Positions 41,701 to 54,010 of a DNA stretch of 64,000 nucleotides are shown here, piece by piece. The stretch is taken from assembly GCA_038502055.1 (NCBI GenBank), contig JAXRKN010000042.1, positions 3,100,001-3,164,000 of the forward strand. Direction: 5' to 3'. Source of the DNA: Tanytarsus gracilentus (taxonomy: Eukaryota; Arthropoda; Insecta; Diptera; Chironomidae). The notes beneath the pieces are model-generated. The model was not told where the DNA came from, did no database searches, and saw only the letters and a program-made list of their open reading frames with translations. The position numbers and the translations under genes were made by a program. Each line of letters starts with the position of its first letter. Position 1 is the first letter of the stretch.

Positions 41701-44700
41701 ATGAAATTTTAATTCAAAAGTAATTTATTTATACATTTTTCACAAAACATTTAAAAAATCCCACAAATCCAATTTTTAAAGAAATTTTTCTCTCAACCTC
41801 AAAAAATTCTCACCACAATTTTTTACCCGCACAAACTCACATAAAAATCGCGGACTAAGCGAAGTTGAAAAAATTTTATTTCCGCTCTTTTTTCATCCCC
41901 TAATTTGTAAAATGTTTAAATCCATTCAATGATTAAGAGATAAGCGAAGAGAAGTTCTGCTACAATATTTTTTAAACGTTGTGAAACCGAGTAAAAAATG
42001 TTTAAAGAAAATCTTTTTATGCGTTTTGGTGTATCTGATAAAAGAAAGTGTGTGTAAGATGATAATGGAATTCTCCTTGTGCCACATTTTTGTTGTATTA
42101 TTTTTATTTTCATGTCTACGCAGCCGATTTTCTTTTTCATGTCTCTCTGTGCGATGTTGCCATTTACTCCACTCACAGAATGATTAATTATCTTGAAATA
42201 TTGTTTGACTTATTATGTCTGTATTAAATAAGCTTAAACGTTTTTCGTCAAAACTCAGCGACGATTTTTCATTTTTCACTTTTTCACAATTTCCACTTGA
42301 GTCTAACATTCTATTATGTCTGAGATTCTCGTGACATTTCACCGGGAAATTCAAAAAATCTTTCATAAAATTTGAAACTCGAAGGTGATTTATTAAAGTA
42401 CACCAAAAAAGCGAGAACATCCCTTAATTAAAGTCGATTACATAGCCATGAAGAATTTTACTTTAATCTCACAGAGAAATTACGAAGGATCTCTTAAAGA
42501 GCAATGAGATAAACGATTTGCTGGCCTCTTTTTCTTTTTTTTTGTTAAAATCGATTCTTTAAGAGGGTGAAATTGATTGACAGGAGGTGTATTCCTAATT
42601 TTTTTTCGCTCGTCGCAGCATAAATTCGAATTTTTTCTGTTTATTAAGAATTTGTGAGAGGAAGAGACAGGAATTCGATGCATTTAATAGAGAACAATTC
42701 TTTAAATGTGAAATGATCAAATTTAAGACTTTAAAATCTTTTTTATAAAAATTGTTTGTAACGATTTTAACGGCTTATTAAAATTCAAATATTTTTACAA
42801 CCAAAATTTAATTTTTTAAAATATTTTTGAAACTGTCCCAAAAAGCTTAATCAAAGTGAATTTCAACCCACTTTCTCTTTCTAACCCACCCACCATAACA
42901 TTCATAAATACTTCACTCGAAAACTGCCAAACTTTTTCCATCGCACGTATGAGATTCCGCCATATGTTTCGGTTGCTTAATAAATTATTCACCAACACCA
43001 ATCTATCCGAAAACTTATGCTTTAATCACATTTCAACCATGGAGAACCTCGAAGGTATCTTATGAGTTATTAAAGACAAACTTTTTTATCATTCGTAATT
43101 TTTTTTCATTCATTCTACCGTGAAATTTTTCATAATTATCGCGAGCATGAAAAAAATAAACTTTTAAATGCATTTAAAGTGCTCATTTTTCTTGAAAGTT
43201 TCAATCCGATAAGAAAAGGCGACCAGAGGAATTTTTAATCTTCTGCAAACTGTTGAGGGTGGTTGTTCGGCTCATTTTAAGCAATTAAAGCTGAATGAAA
43301 AAATCTCAACCTTGCAACCCCCAAAAAAAGAGCGATTTTATCGCCATCACAAAAGGTCCACAACACCGACGTTATGGCTGGAACAATTTGTGTCAAGTCA
43401 TCCTGTGAAATCATCACATCGAAAAAAAATTCCCAATTTATTGTTCACGAATGATTTTCAAGTTTTTCATTTGAACAAACAAACACATAAAAATATGTTT
43501 TTTCATTTCTATGAAAAATTTTTCGCTTCGAGTCAGATTTTTGCGGCACATCTTCCGCACAGCGATGAAATGGAATTTTTCATTGTTGTCCATCGCTCAC
43601 ACCACGCTTTTGCGAAAAGAGAAGGATGATTTTCAACTTGTGATCTTTGTTTTGCCCCCACCGACGACCAATGCGACTAAGGTCGAGAAAACTTACAACT
43701 AAGCATTATTATTTATTATGTATCAATTTACATGCACACAAAATGTTGTGTGTAATGCTTACAGGATGATAATTTTTTTCTACTATCTCTTAAATCTCTC
43801 CATTTAATGTGTAAACAGTGGAAATTTGTAAGGTTGTGATATTTTAATTAAATCTCTAACTCAACACGTTTTTGGCTGCTCATGGAAAATTGTATTTGGG
43901 GTGAAAGCATAAGTTTTGTTATCAGTGAGAAAATTTTTCAAATACATAGGAAGTTTACAGAAGAAGATCAAAGAATTACAAAAAAAATTGTTCAAATTTT
44001 AAAACTAATTAAAAATTCAAGAGCAAATTTTTATTATGAACATTTTGAAAATCTTTAAAATTGATTTTGTTTTAAAAATTTTATAGATTTTAAATTAAAA
44101 TTTTCTTTTAAAAAGTAAATTATTAATTTTCGAAAAAACCATAAAATTCATTAATCAAACATAACTAAACATAAATTTAATTTTTCTAAAAATGCAGGAA
44201 AATTAATACCAAAAATGTTCAAAGTCGACAAAAAGATTCAAATTATTTGTTCTAATCTCACTTCTCAACACAGTTAAAAATTATTTAATCATAAACAACT
44301 GTCATCGTACAATTTTCACATACTTTTAACTCCCTCGCTCATATGACAACACACAAAACCCAGAAAACAACTAAACTTACATAAACTCGTCTGCTCTTCT
44401 TTAAACACATCCATTTCACGTGCGTCTAAGCAGCGCTCTATGAAGATTATAATATAATTTATAACCGTCATAAAATCAGTGTGTCAACCGCAACAACAAC
44501 CCTCGAGAAGTGAACTTCCTCACTTCAACCCCTTACACTTATGCGTGCGATGATATTTTAAATTGTTTCATCATAATTTAAACTCTACTGTCTTGTGGTG
44601 TGTCGACAGAATGTTTCTCGGCTTAACTTTAAAGTTATTCAAGCTGAAGAAAAAAATTCAAACTAATTTATTGAGTCTCAATGAGCACTCCGAAAAAAAG

Positions 44701-47700
44701 AGAGAAAATGTCTCGATAACATTGCCAATCGAGCTATAAATTTGCGGAAAAGTATATTGTAAAATGATACCAATGAAGAGGAAGGCAGTAAGGGTAGAGA
44801 GGGAAAACCTATAAATTATTTCAATAACTTCACATTTTGCATTTTTCTTATCTTTGCAGAATAAATTTTAAACATTTTTTTGTGTCATCGCTTCTTCTCT
44901 CTCTCACTACCGCTTCTAGTATTTCCGGTTGGCAAATTTCAAAATTTAAAGATATAGACTTCAATGGGTGAGCGAGAGACGATGATAAAAAAATTTAACG
45001 ATTTTGTTTGGAATAAAAGTTTTGGGTCTAACTTTACGGAAGCTGCGCTGGTTTGCGTCTGACCAGGGTCGAAAGATACCTAAGAGCTATCACATCGTAA
45101 AATACCAATACCAATAAAAGTTTTGGGTCTAGCTTTACTTTCAGCTTTATTTCACTTGTTCCAAAAAATAAATATAAAACTTTATGGAATCGAACCTTTT
45201 TTATTTTAAATATTATCAGATTAATATTTCACCCTTATAAAAATCACCAAAAATAATTTAAAATGCTTAAAATAAATTAAGCAACAAAATTAGAAAATTC
45301 TCATTCAACTTCATAAACACGATGTAAAAAATTTTATAAACACTTTCCAGACAAATAAAATCGAAATTTTATGATCTTCAAGGATTTTATAAACTTCTTT
45401 ATGACCCATCCATGCTCTCTCAGTCTTTATCCCTTTTTTGTCACACAACAGAATAAGAAGAAGTCCTTTCATTGTTTCTCGAAGCATAAGAAAATATGAC
45501 ACTCACGAAAAACTTTTGAATAAATTGCAGTCAATGTGTGTTGCCTTGCGTCGATTGCAAGAAATGTCTATTTGTAAATAAATATCGTACATAGTTTGAA
45601 TAAATGATGTGTCTTAGTGTTGTTGCTCATGATGTCGGATGGGTGCGCCATATGTTTCAACATAATGTATTGACAAAACTTGAAGGAATTTTTTCTCTCT
45701 CCGTCTTGAGAGTAAAAGTTGCCAGCAAAAGAAGTTAAAGCACTTTGTTGCAGGTCGTTTGGATTTATTGCTAAAAATTTCTCTTCACGCCTCTAAAAAC
45801 TCATGTGGAGACCTGCTGTTACCTCGCACTTTGAAACTGCAATATCATCCTCATAATCCCAATTGATATTGAATTTTAAAGTATAAAATGGATTTTTATG
45901 CAAATATTTTCGCTCCATATTGATTTCAGAAAGGGAAAATATGAAAAAAAATCTGAATACAAAACACATCATCACCATGCCATGCAGATTTTTTTGACAT
46001 TGCTATCGCATAAAATAAAAAAAATATCGCTCTCACGTGTGTGTTGGTGAGGGTTGAAAAATTATTTTCCAATTAATCATTTTAGGCCAATCAAGATTTA
46101 AAAAAATTGAAAATTTCACATATTGCACGCTAAAATTTTCATCAAAAATTTTCCCCTCGCACCTCATGGCGCACTATGATGAAGATTTTCCAAGCTTAAT
46201 TTTAGCGTAATTTAAAACACACCCTAAAATCCACTTCCCTCCTGTTATTTGTTTTTTCACCATCTTTACTATCAATTTCACGTCAATCACCAAATTACAT
46301 GCATACATTAGAATATTAAATATACGAACCGTGAAGAGAAAGATAGAGCTCAGTCTCAAGAGCTCGACAAACAAATGCTTGAACATAAAATGAAGGGTAT
46401 TTTGTAAGAGTGAGAAGCAAGTGAGTTTTAAGGGTTGGAGAAAATTTTAGAAAAATTCGTTAAATCATATTTTGAAAATGTTAAAATTCGTTAAATTAAT
46501 TTTTTGTTTAAAAATTAAAAAAAATTAATTAATAATGTTTGAATCGTAAAAACCATTAAATTTTAAATATTTAAAAATCGTTAAATTTATTTTTAATTTA
46601 AACAATCAAAAAATGTTAAATTAAAATTTTTTATTCAATTTGAAAAAATGTTTTAAAAAAACATTTAAATAAAACACGTTAAAATTTATTAAATTCACCT
46701 ACCTCAATCCATCAAATAAGAAACATACACCATTGTCCTAAAGCACCCTTCACTCAAAATCCTTTTATTTGCGAATAAAATCTCACCCCATTGATGTTTA
46801 AACACACATGCATGTACGTACACTTTAAATCTGTATGATTGACAACATTTTGAATGACGAGCGAGTGAGTGACTACCGCTGTTGCGTAAATCCTCTCTCG
46901 TTGTACATTTCAACTCGGGAATTTTTGTAAAAGTTCGGTGATAAGTAATTTTTCATTTAAACTACCTTAAATAAATGGCGCTCAAACTCCCCGCTGTGGT
47001 CTCTCATTGTGATCTCCGAAAAAACCACCTGTTTGCCGCCGTCGTCGTTGTTGTTGTGTCATTAATAGTCAAATTATATTTGCCAAAAAAGACTTAATTC
47101 AATTATCTTCACTCAGCTCTCCAAATAAAGACTTAATTTTTAAACGCCACAATTTCATACGCTATTTTACAAAAAATCACATTTTTCAACATAAAATCGA
47201 TTTGACTCGCACTGCTGTGTAAACTCCATCAACCAAAATGTGCTTTTTCATTTATCATTCACGTTTCTTTGCATGGAATGGAGTAATAAATAAATTATCG
47301 ACGCATTCATATCATCATTCTCATATCACATTACATAAAGTTCTCATGAATATTCTAAACATTGCGCGTGTTATGAGGGAAATAGAAATTTTCCTTTAAA
47401 AACATATACATACGACATGTACTAATGGTGTGTTTATGACTCATATCTCGCGCGGCATTTATTTGATTTTCGTGGAGTGAATTTTGTTTTATTTTTGAAG
47501 GTTGAAGCACTTCATTAGATGATCTTAAAAAATTTGGGAGCAAAGTTTAAGTTTAAGGAAATTTTTTGAGAATACTTTTAAAATATTAAATGTGATCATT
47601 GAAAAAACCATCAGACAATGTTTTAAAAATAACCAAGTGATGTCATTAAAAATACAATTTGACGTCATTAATTAAAAATCGTCATTGAAAGTAAAAAAAA

Positions 47701-50700
47701 TGGTCATTGAACTTTTTTCTCTATTAAATATAATTTATATTTTTTACAAAAGTTTTAAAAGACTCCAAAAAATTAAATCATGTCTTAGTAAAATTTCCCA
47801 TCATCACTTCATAAGACTCGTACCTCCCGCTTTGCAGCTAATTTAATAAAAACTTTTTTGAGCTCTCCCATAAATTTCTCATAAGCAACACCCTCGAGAA
47901 AATCCGCTAAAATAAATTTTATACTAAATCCGACTCAAATTAGGCATGTAAATGATGCTGAAAGCAAACAGTTAAAAATGGTACACACATAACCCGAAAA
48001 AAAATAACATTTTGTCTAATTTTTGCGTTGAAACAGTAAAACACCGGTTGATTTCCTGTTATTATGATGATGATGAAAAAAAAATGAAAATCTGTGGAAT
48101 TATATCGAAATCTGGCAATCTCGAGTTCCAAAATTATTTCGCAATTAAAATTAAAAACAAAATTGGAAAATTTTCAGCCATTTTTTTGTCGAGCGAGAGA
48201 CTTTTCATGAATTTTTAAACAAGCGGCGGACGAAATGTGTGGCAAGGAAAAATCTACACAAACAATATGCAAATGAGGAAGCCATCAAAATCACATTTAG
48301 AAACTCTTGCGATTCCGATCCCGAGCAGAAGGTGGAAGAAAATTCAATCACTTTTTCGCTTTCCCTCCAGGTGCATGACGATGACAACTTTTCCATCTTT
48401 TTTCTCTCTCGCAATGGCATCAGCATGAAATTAATTGTTATTTTATATGCTCACAGTAATGAAAATTAATAATTTCAGACTGACGAGTGTGTAAAGAACT
48501 AATTTTAACCGTGAATAAAGCGATTTACGAAATTAAATCACATTTGCTTCAAGAATTCAAAAGTCTTCTCGGTGGAAGATAAAAAAAATATTTTTTTTCA
48601 ATGCATGCATCACGATGATGCCCTCCTTGTTGTGAATACTATTTAGAGGGGTAAAAGAACGTGAAATAATGATAAATCGTTTTTTCGCTTCAAGGATAAA
48701 TTTTTAAAGTCGGCTTTATTGAAAATAATTTTTTCCATGGGTGAGAGAAAAAAATGCTCAAGACACTTTTTAAGTTGATTCGATTTTTATGCATTTATTA
48801 AATAGGTTGTGAGCGATTAATGATTTTGGGTTTGATAAAGAAGGAAATAAATACTGGAAGTTTTGCATTCTTTAGTGACTGGTGTAACCTAGTTAAAAAT
48901 TACTAAAACCTAAATCAGAAAAATTTAATTTTTTTATTAATTCGATTAAAAAAAATAAAGACAATTTTCGTGTTACTTTCATTTAATAACTCAATAACTT
49001 TTTTTTTATCAAAAATTATGCAATTTTAAATTTTTTCATCCTAAACTTTCCATTTCAAAATTGGTCAGTTAACTCGTTACTTTAAATTGCCCATAATTTT
49101 TTACTCGTAACCGATTTAAATAACTTTTGGTGTCGAAAATCGTTTAATGATGGATATCACAATAGATGTCTACATTTCCTCATCGTGCACAATTGTGAGT
49201 GTTTAAAAATAACCATGTGTGATGAATTTTTTTATTCTTTTGTCACACAGATCACCCGGAAATAGTTTTCAGAGAGAAAAAAATCTGAGTTTTGACAATG
49301 ATATTTGAAAAAAGAGTTGTTGGAATTATTTTTAAGAGTTAAAATTTTATTTATGGAACATGATGAAAAATGAAACGATTTTTAAAAAATAAAAAAAAAT
49401 TTAAATTTAAATTTTTTGCTTCTTCTTCCGCTGTTCTAAAAAAATCCATTCAACAAAAGAATCTCTAGATACTTTAAGAATCTATCATCTTCTACAAGAC
49501 GCGACAAAATTTGACATTTTTATAATTTTTTAACACTCACAATGTAGAATTGTATCGTCCGTCAACACACTTCAAATTCTTCCCTAGCAAAATAAAAAAA
49601 TATATATTCCGACACGAAAAATTCAACAGTCATTAATCATTTTTTGGAAGTGCAACGCATTTTTTGAAACATACAAAGACGAGAAAAAAAATCATTTAAA
49701 TTTGAAATTTTCGTGATAAACATAAAAGGAGGAAAATCAGATTTTTGGAGGATTTCTTTTAAAGGCATATAATTTTGCCATTGTCGGCGGCTGTGGGTAA
49801 GAAAAAATAATAAGGATGTTATCCTTTCATACAACAACATTGAAGAGAAAAATCGATAGAGGACTCAATGATTGATTACAGCTAGACATGACATAAAATT
49901 GGGTCATAAACCGAGGGAATCGATAGAAAGCCGCAATTATGTAAAATTTTCTTCTTACCGACGGTAAATTAATTTTACTTTATTTTTTCATTATTAGATG
50001 AATTTGTGGCCGAGAATGGACTGCCACGTCGATTAAGGACGGCATACACGAACACTCAACTGCTGGAGCTAGAAAAGGAATTTCATTTTAACAAATATCT
50101 CTGTCGACCACGAAGAATTGAAATTGCAGCGAGTTTAGATTTAACCGAGCGTCAGGTGAGTGACACCTCAAACTGTCATCACACGTTTACTAATGAATTC
50201 ATTAATAATTGCACACGCAGGTCAAAGTCTGGTTTCAAAATCGCAGAATGAAATGTTCGTGAGCTATTTTCTATAATTTTATTTCGAGGCGTGGACATTC
50301 GAATTTGAGTGTCCACACCTTGATTGATTTTTATTTTTCAAGAAAAGTATTTTTTCAATTATCTTTAAGATAAAAAACTTCCTACAGATAAACGTCAAAC
50401 GCTGTCGAAGACGGACGATGAAGACTCGGGCAAGGACGACTCGAAGGGCGACGATGATACGCAGTCATGCAGTAAGTCAAAAAAATGTATGAAAATTGCA
50501 GCTCACTTTTTCGGTTGATTCAAAATGGCGTTTGGAAATCAATGGAAAGAAACTTTTGAGTATTTTTAAAAATTCCTGGATTTTATATAATTTCATGGAT
50601 TTGAAACAGTATTTTATTTGTTTTAAATTTTTCAATAATTTTCCTTTATTTAAAAATATCAAACTACAAAAATTAAACCTCATCGCTTGACCACTTTTTT

Positions 50701-52408
50701 CCCATCCCATTAGACTTCACGAAATCTTTCAAAAACACCGTCAAATTATGTCAATTATAAGCCATTCCCAAAGAAACAATCACGAAGTTCCATTGAAAAA
50801 AAAAGTTTCGACAGCCATTCTATTTTTGTTCCACTTTACGACTTTGTGATTCGAAAAAACAATTTTGCCGAAAGAGAAAAAAATATGATTGACTTTAATT
50901 ACTTAATGATTCTCATAATTATGAATTTTTCGCTCTCTAAAACAATAAAAACTCTCTTTCGCTCACACTTTAGACTCAAACTCGAAAAAGTCGTGTCAAG
51001 GTTGCGAATTGCCGTCCGACGATGTGCCCGACTCGACATCGAACTCACGTGGTCAGAACAACAATACGCCTAGTGCAACAAACAACAACAACAACAGCAA
51101 CAATCAATCAAACATTAATGAACGAACGAATGGTGCAATTTCGAGATCGACGCCCAACTCGACGATGGAATTGGGAACGCCGCAAAACACGCAGAATTTG
51201 ATGAATTCGACGAGCATTTCGAATGCAGACTCTTCTATTCCATCGACGGGAAGTCTCGATGATGACGATGAAGAAAGTAGTCCGGTGAAAATAAAGAAGA
51301 AGGAAGAAATAATTCATGGAGGAGGTCGAAAGGTATTGAAAATTTATTTGTTTACATTTTAAATGTCTTAAAACCGTTAACATTTCAGAAGAAGGAACCG
51401 AAAGCGAGCCATATTTTTGCAAACAGTGATCTCTATCGAAAAGAGAACGTCCAAGGAGCGCATGTCAATGCGGCAAAGTCCAATTTAGCTTATAATCGTA
51501 ACAATAATCAATATCAGAATCAAGGCAAGATTAAAGGTGGTGCTGGGCAAGTGGTAGGTGGGCAAGTGATTGGCATTCAAGAGGGCTATTTCCCTCCGGG
51601 CTTCTATGCCGGTAAACATCCTTCGGCGGCCCACAACATGCATCATCAACCGAACGAGCAAATGTTCACGAAACACGAACTCGAGTTTCATCAGAAAAAC
51701 GTGGCTGCCGGCCAACAACAATTTCCGTCACAATTTCACGCTCAAAAATATGACATGCATGAGTTTGAGCATCACAACAATTTGCTAAAGAATGATGTCA
51801 ATCATAAAATGATTGCAACTGGAATACACGCTAGAAATGTTGTCGAATTTCCCCAAAATCAAATGTACTACAACGAGAACAACGCACAAAATTCACATCA
51901 TAATCAATACTATCCGAATGAATTTGAGATTAGCGGTGACGGTGCAAATTCGAGCGGCTATTTCGATCCAAAGTCTCAAGCGCATTATTACGATATGAAT
52001 TATCATCATCATGGAGGCAATAGTTCGGGCAGTGGAAATGATTATTCAGAAATGTACGGACAAAATGCAGTAGTTAATGAGAATTGTGAAAATTTTGCAT
52101 CATTCCAACAATATTACGATCATCATCAACAGCAGCAACAGACACATCATCAGGTGAACATGCATCATCCAAATTATCATTCACATGTAGCGGGTCAAAA
52201 TGTGCCTGTCCCGCCTGGCGCTGCTGCTGCCTACATTCATCATCAGCAACCTCAAACACAACAAAACTTTCCGGCACATCACGTCGCCAATATCAATGCG
52301 CAAATTCATGGAAACGCAAATCTCACCGAGAATAGCAACAGCTCGTCTGACTTTAATTTTCTGAGTAATTTAAATGATTTTGCACCTGAGTACTATCAGC
52401 TGAGTTAG
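32701..52408 (+). CDS. pb: proboscipedia (Hox2), complete, six coding exons
   Basis: Hox group 2 transcription factor that patterns mouthparts in insects. Coding exons: 32701-33058, 49998-50155, 50221-50254, 50388-50471, 50974-51332 and 51389-52408 (2013 nt, 670 residues), all in frame. The start MQEVCS matches the conserved pb N-terminus; an upstream in-frame ATG at 32656 is less likely. Blocks in order: NCDKSRENAYWM, GFINSQPSMAEFLTHLGPDSPK, hexapeptide YPWMKEKKTARK (104-107 and after), homeodomain 129-188 (RRLRTAYTNTQLLELEKEF through KVWFQNRRMK), KRQTLSKTDDED, the diagnostic pb block NSNSKKSCQGCELPSDD followed by NNNTPSATNNN, an acidic region, and a long His/Gln/Asn-rich tail. The homeobox is split twice, after Q44 and inside codon 56. 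The 16.9 kb intron 1 probably contains regulatory sequence. The pb assignment is secure because of the extended match outside the homeodomain. Confidence 0.96.
36802..37857. mobile_element. Inverted-repeat (MITE/foldback-like) element in pb intron 1
   Basis: Two arms of 190 bp (36810-36999 and 37660-37849) are inverted copies, rich in GGGCAAA, GTGACATTTTGCCC and TATAGGGTCAATTTGTCC phrases. They surround an AT-rich 660-bp core with no transposase frame. Each arm is itself internally inverted, since GGGTCAATTTGTCC reappears as GGACAAATTGACCC. The octamer AATCCTTT occurs on both sides (36794-36801 and 37858-37865), each separated from its arm by 8 unmatched bases, and may be a target-site duplication. 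An 8-bp duplication would fit a hAT- or P-type transposase in trans. I infer a non-autonomous DNA transposon. Confidence 0.8.
39675..39786. repeat. Short inverted element with GGGGTGGAAAC-type ends
   Basis: The left end AGGGGTAGAAAC (39676-39687) and right end GTTTCCACCCCTT (39774-39786) are inverted copies with one mismatch, and the similarity extends a few bases inward through CTATT. The interior is T/A-rich. The right-end 13-mer also occurs exactly at 10348-10360 and, reversed, at 56152-56164, so this is a small dispersed family, possibly a miniature transposable element. Confidence 0.5.
45012..45138 (+). mobile_element. Short retroinsert-like fragment flanked by a 26-bp direct repeat
   Basis: A 26-bp sequence beginning AATAAAAGTTTTGGGTCT occurs at 45012-45037 and 45113-45138 with one mismatch. 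Between the copies lie 75 bp of distinctly GC-richer sequence (45038-45112) ending in a doubled AATACC. Target-site duplication plus a short 3' tandem tail is the mark of a SINE or truncated LINE insertion. The insert shares the 11-mer CCTAAGAGCTA with the tail of the 14.2 kb element (near 14225), hinting at a common source. No complete Pol III promoter is recognisable, so it would be a 5'-truncated copy. Confidence 0.5.
49998..50155 (+). CDS. pb: pb exon 2: homeodomain residues 1-44
   Basis: Encodes NEFVAENGLPRRLRTAY through LTERQ and ends exactly after homeodomain Gln44 at a GTGAGT donor (phase 0). A homeobox intron at 44/45 is a known feature of Drosophila pb. Confidence 0.93.
50221..50254 (+). 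CDS. pb: pb exon 3: 34-nt microexon, homeodomain helix 3
   Basis: Encodes VKVWFQNRRMK (residues 45-55) plus the first base of codon 56. The acceptor is CACGCAG. The donor that keeps frame is GTTCGT at 50255, a poor match to consensus. A better GTGAGC donor 4 nt downstream at 50259 would give Cys-Ser and then a stop. The next exon at 50388 begins with AT, so codon 56 becomes TAT (Tyr) followed by KRQTLSKTDDED, which matches the pb family. Confidence 0.85.
50284..50323 (+). other. 17-bp RNA hairpin in the pb homeobox intron
   Basis: Arm 50284-50300 pairs with arm 50307-50323 across a 6-nt loop (GAATTT), with one mismatch (50290/50317) and two G-U pairs. The core GTGGACATTC/GAGTGTCCAC is GC-rich in a very AT-rich 133-nt intron. 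It begins 29 nt after the weak donor of the pb microexon. Too short for a normal pre-miRNA; a splicing role is a guess. Confidence 0.7.
50388..52408 (+). CDS. pb: pb exons 4-6: C-terminal region
   Basis: Exon 4 (50388-50471) encodes KRQTLSKTDDEDSGKDDSKGDDDTQSC. Exon 5 (50974-51332) opens with the pb-specific NSNSKKSCQGCELPSDD and a long Asn/Ser/Thr stretch, then DDDDEESSPVKIKKKEE. Exon 6 (51389-52408) has a His/Gln/Asn-rich tail ending DFAPEYYQLS before TAG. The introns are 502 and 56 nt. The low-complexity tail is typical of insect Hox proteins. Confidence 0.93.
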
Positions 52409-52485
52409 TCGTTAAATGAACAGTTTTAAAATAACTTTTTACTATAAACCCGGAAATATCGATTTGATAAATTAAATGATGATTT

Positions 52486-52491
52486 AATAAA
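52486..52491 (+). terminator. pb: Likely pb polyadenylation signal
   Basis: AATAAA 78 nt after the pb stop, followed within about 10 nt by GTGTGT-like sequence, a usual downstream element. Confidence 0.55.
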
Positions 52492-52499
52492 TGATCGTG

Positions 52500-54010
52500 T
52501 GTACATAGAACAAAAAAAAGTTTATAGAAGCTCATTCTAGAATGTAAATGAAGTTTTTCATAAAATAGGTGCAACTTTTTTTATTCACTGAAAAAAATAC
52601 CAGGGGTTGGCAATTGTAGGTTTTATAGACACTATTATTTGAGGCGATTTAATGTTGTGCCATAAATATTAACTTCAATTATCATTATTTAATTTTTGTA
52701 CATTAAATTTTCAATTAAATACTTTTATTTTTGGTAAAAAATCATTAAATCAACTCAATATTATTTTAAAGTATCAAAATAACTTTACAAAAATTTAGTT
52801 AAAGACGTTAAACCAACAAAAGCCCTTCCCCTGGCTCATTTCACAAAAACAGCTTTTAAATTCCTCTGAAACTCTTTTACGTAAGCTTTTACTGTTGTGG
52901 TAACAAAAAAGGATAAAAAAATAATTTTATTAGATTTATCACTTTCAATATTGTGTAATTATATAATGAGAATATAAAATACATAGATAGCATAACTCGA
53001 GCACTCGAGCAGTGGAAACAGTGTAATATAATTAAAAATGTCTTTAATAAAAAAACATGATGAAAAATTTAAATATTTTTTTCAATGCGATTTTTCAGAA
53101 TGATTTTTTGAAAGAAAAAGGAAAAACGGCAATAATTTATTTTTCTCTCAACATTTTGAACAGATTTTTGAATTTACAAAATAACAGCAGTTGAAAATTC
53201 AAAATTAAATTTATGTATTTCAGAACCGTACAAAAGTCAATTTCAGAACATTCAAACTGTTTCAAATTTTTACTTAAAAATTTCTCAGCCGTTATTTTTC
53301 ACATCAATCCAATCAACTTGGCGCCACTAGTAAAATTTCTAACACGTGGTCAACTTTTTAGTGACTTTAAATTCTTATGCAACATGATGCAAACTTAAGT
53401 GTTTTTTTTCTCTCGCTATTTTTCTGCTACTAGACATTCCGAACAGATTCGTGATCCCTTTTTAGTTTTGACTGTCGCCGCCGACAGACGGAAATTTTAT
53501 GAAAAAAATAAGAACATTTAAATTTATGATAAGTGAGAGTTGACAATCGGCAAAACATAAATTGAGCGAAAAATTGTTTTTTGAGCGAGATAAAAAAATA
53601 TTTTCCCCTCCATTTTTTGATTTTTTATATAAAATTCCTCCGATTGGCGCATGTGAAAAATGTGTGGGAGAGAAAATGTTCGATAGGTTGAGAGAAAATA
53701 ATTTTAATAATCATCATGTCGATCGGTGAGTCTTTAATCAAAATTTATGTTAAACAGAAGTGACACAACTAAAAACATTTAAATGGGATCTTTTTGTAAT
53801 TCGAAGCCTTTTGACGTCCAACATAGAAATGAAGAAGAAGCATAAAAGGGAAAAAACCATAAGAGCAATGTTTTCGGTCTGTTCCATACATCTAATAGAA
53901 AAAAAAGTAAAGCACAGCCCGCCCTCCACTCAATATGTTGTTGTTGTTTTCCCATGTGGAGTGTCTTCTTTTGAGATCTCATGCGAGAGACGAAAAAATA
54001 TTGTTCGATC
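52500..54010. other. pb-tin junction interval
   Basis: About 1.5 kb between the pb poly(A) signal and the predicted tin start site. No remnant of labial or any other coding sequence is seen on either strand. It contains a TTAAGTG Tinman-type site at 53395-53401. The junction between Hox and NK gene blocks must lie here. Confidence 0.7.

Larger units (their letters stand above)
33059..49997 (+). other. pb: pb intron 1 (about 16.9 kb)
   Basis: Runs from GTGAGT after the hexapeptide exon to an ATTAG acceptor before the homeobox exon; the split codon A+AT gives Asn. No other gene is supported inside it on either strand. It holds an inverted-repeat element (about 36802-37857), a small inverted element (39675-39786), a retroinsert-like fragment (45012-45138), and B-box-like motifs at 34783-34793 and 45186-45196. 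Small alternative exons between hexapeptide and homeobox, as known in Drosophila pb, could be hidden here and would not be visible to me. Confidence 0.85.

Noticed and set aside
43312..43629. 105-residue open frame in pb intron 1
   Set aside because: No family resemblance and within chance expectation for AT-rich intronic DNA.
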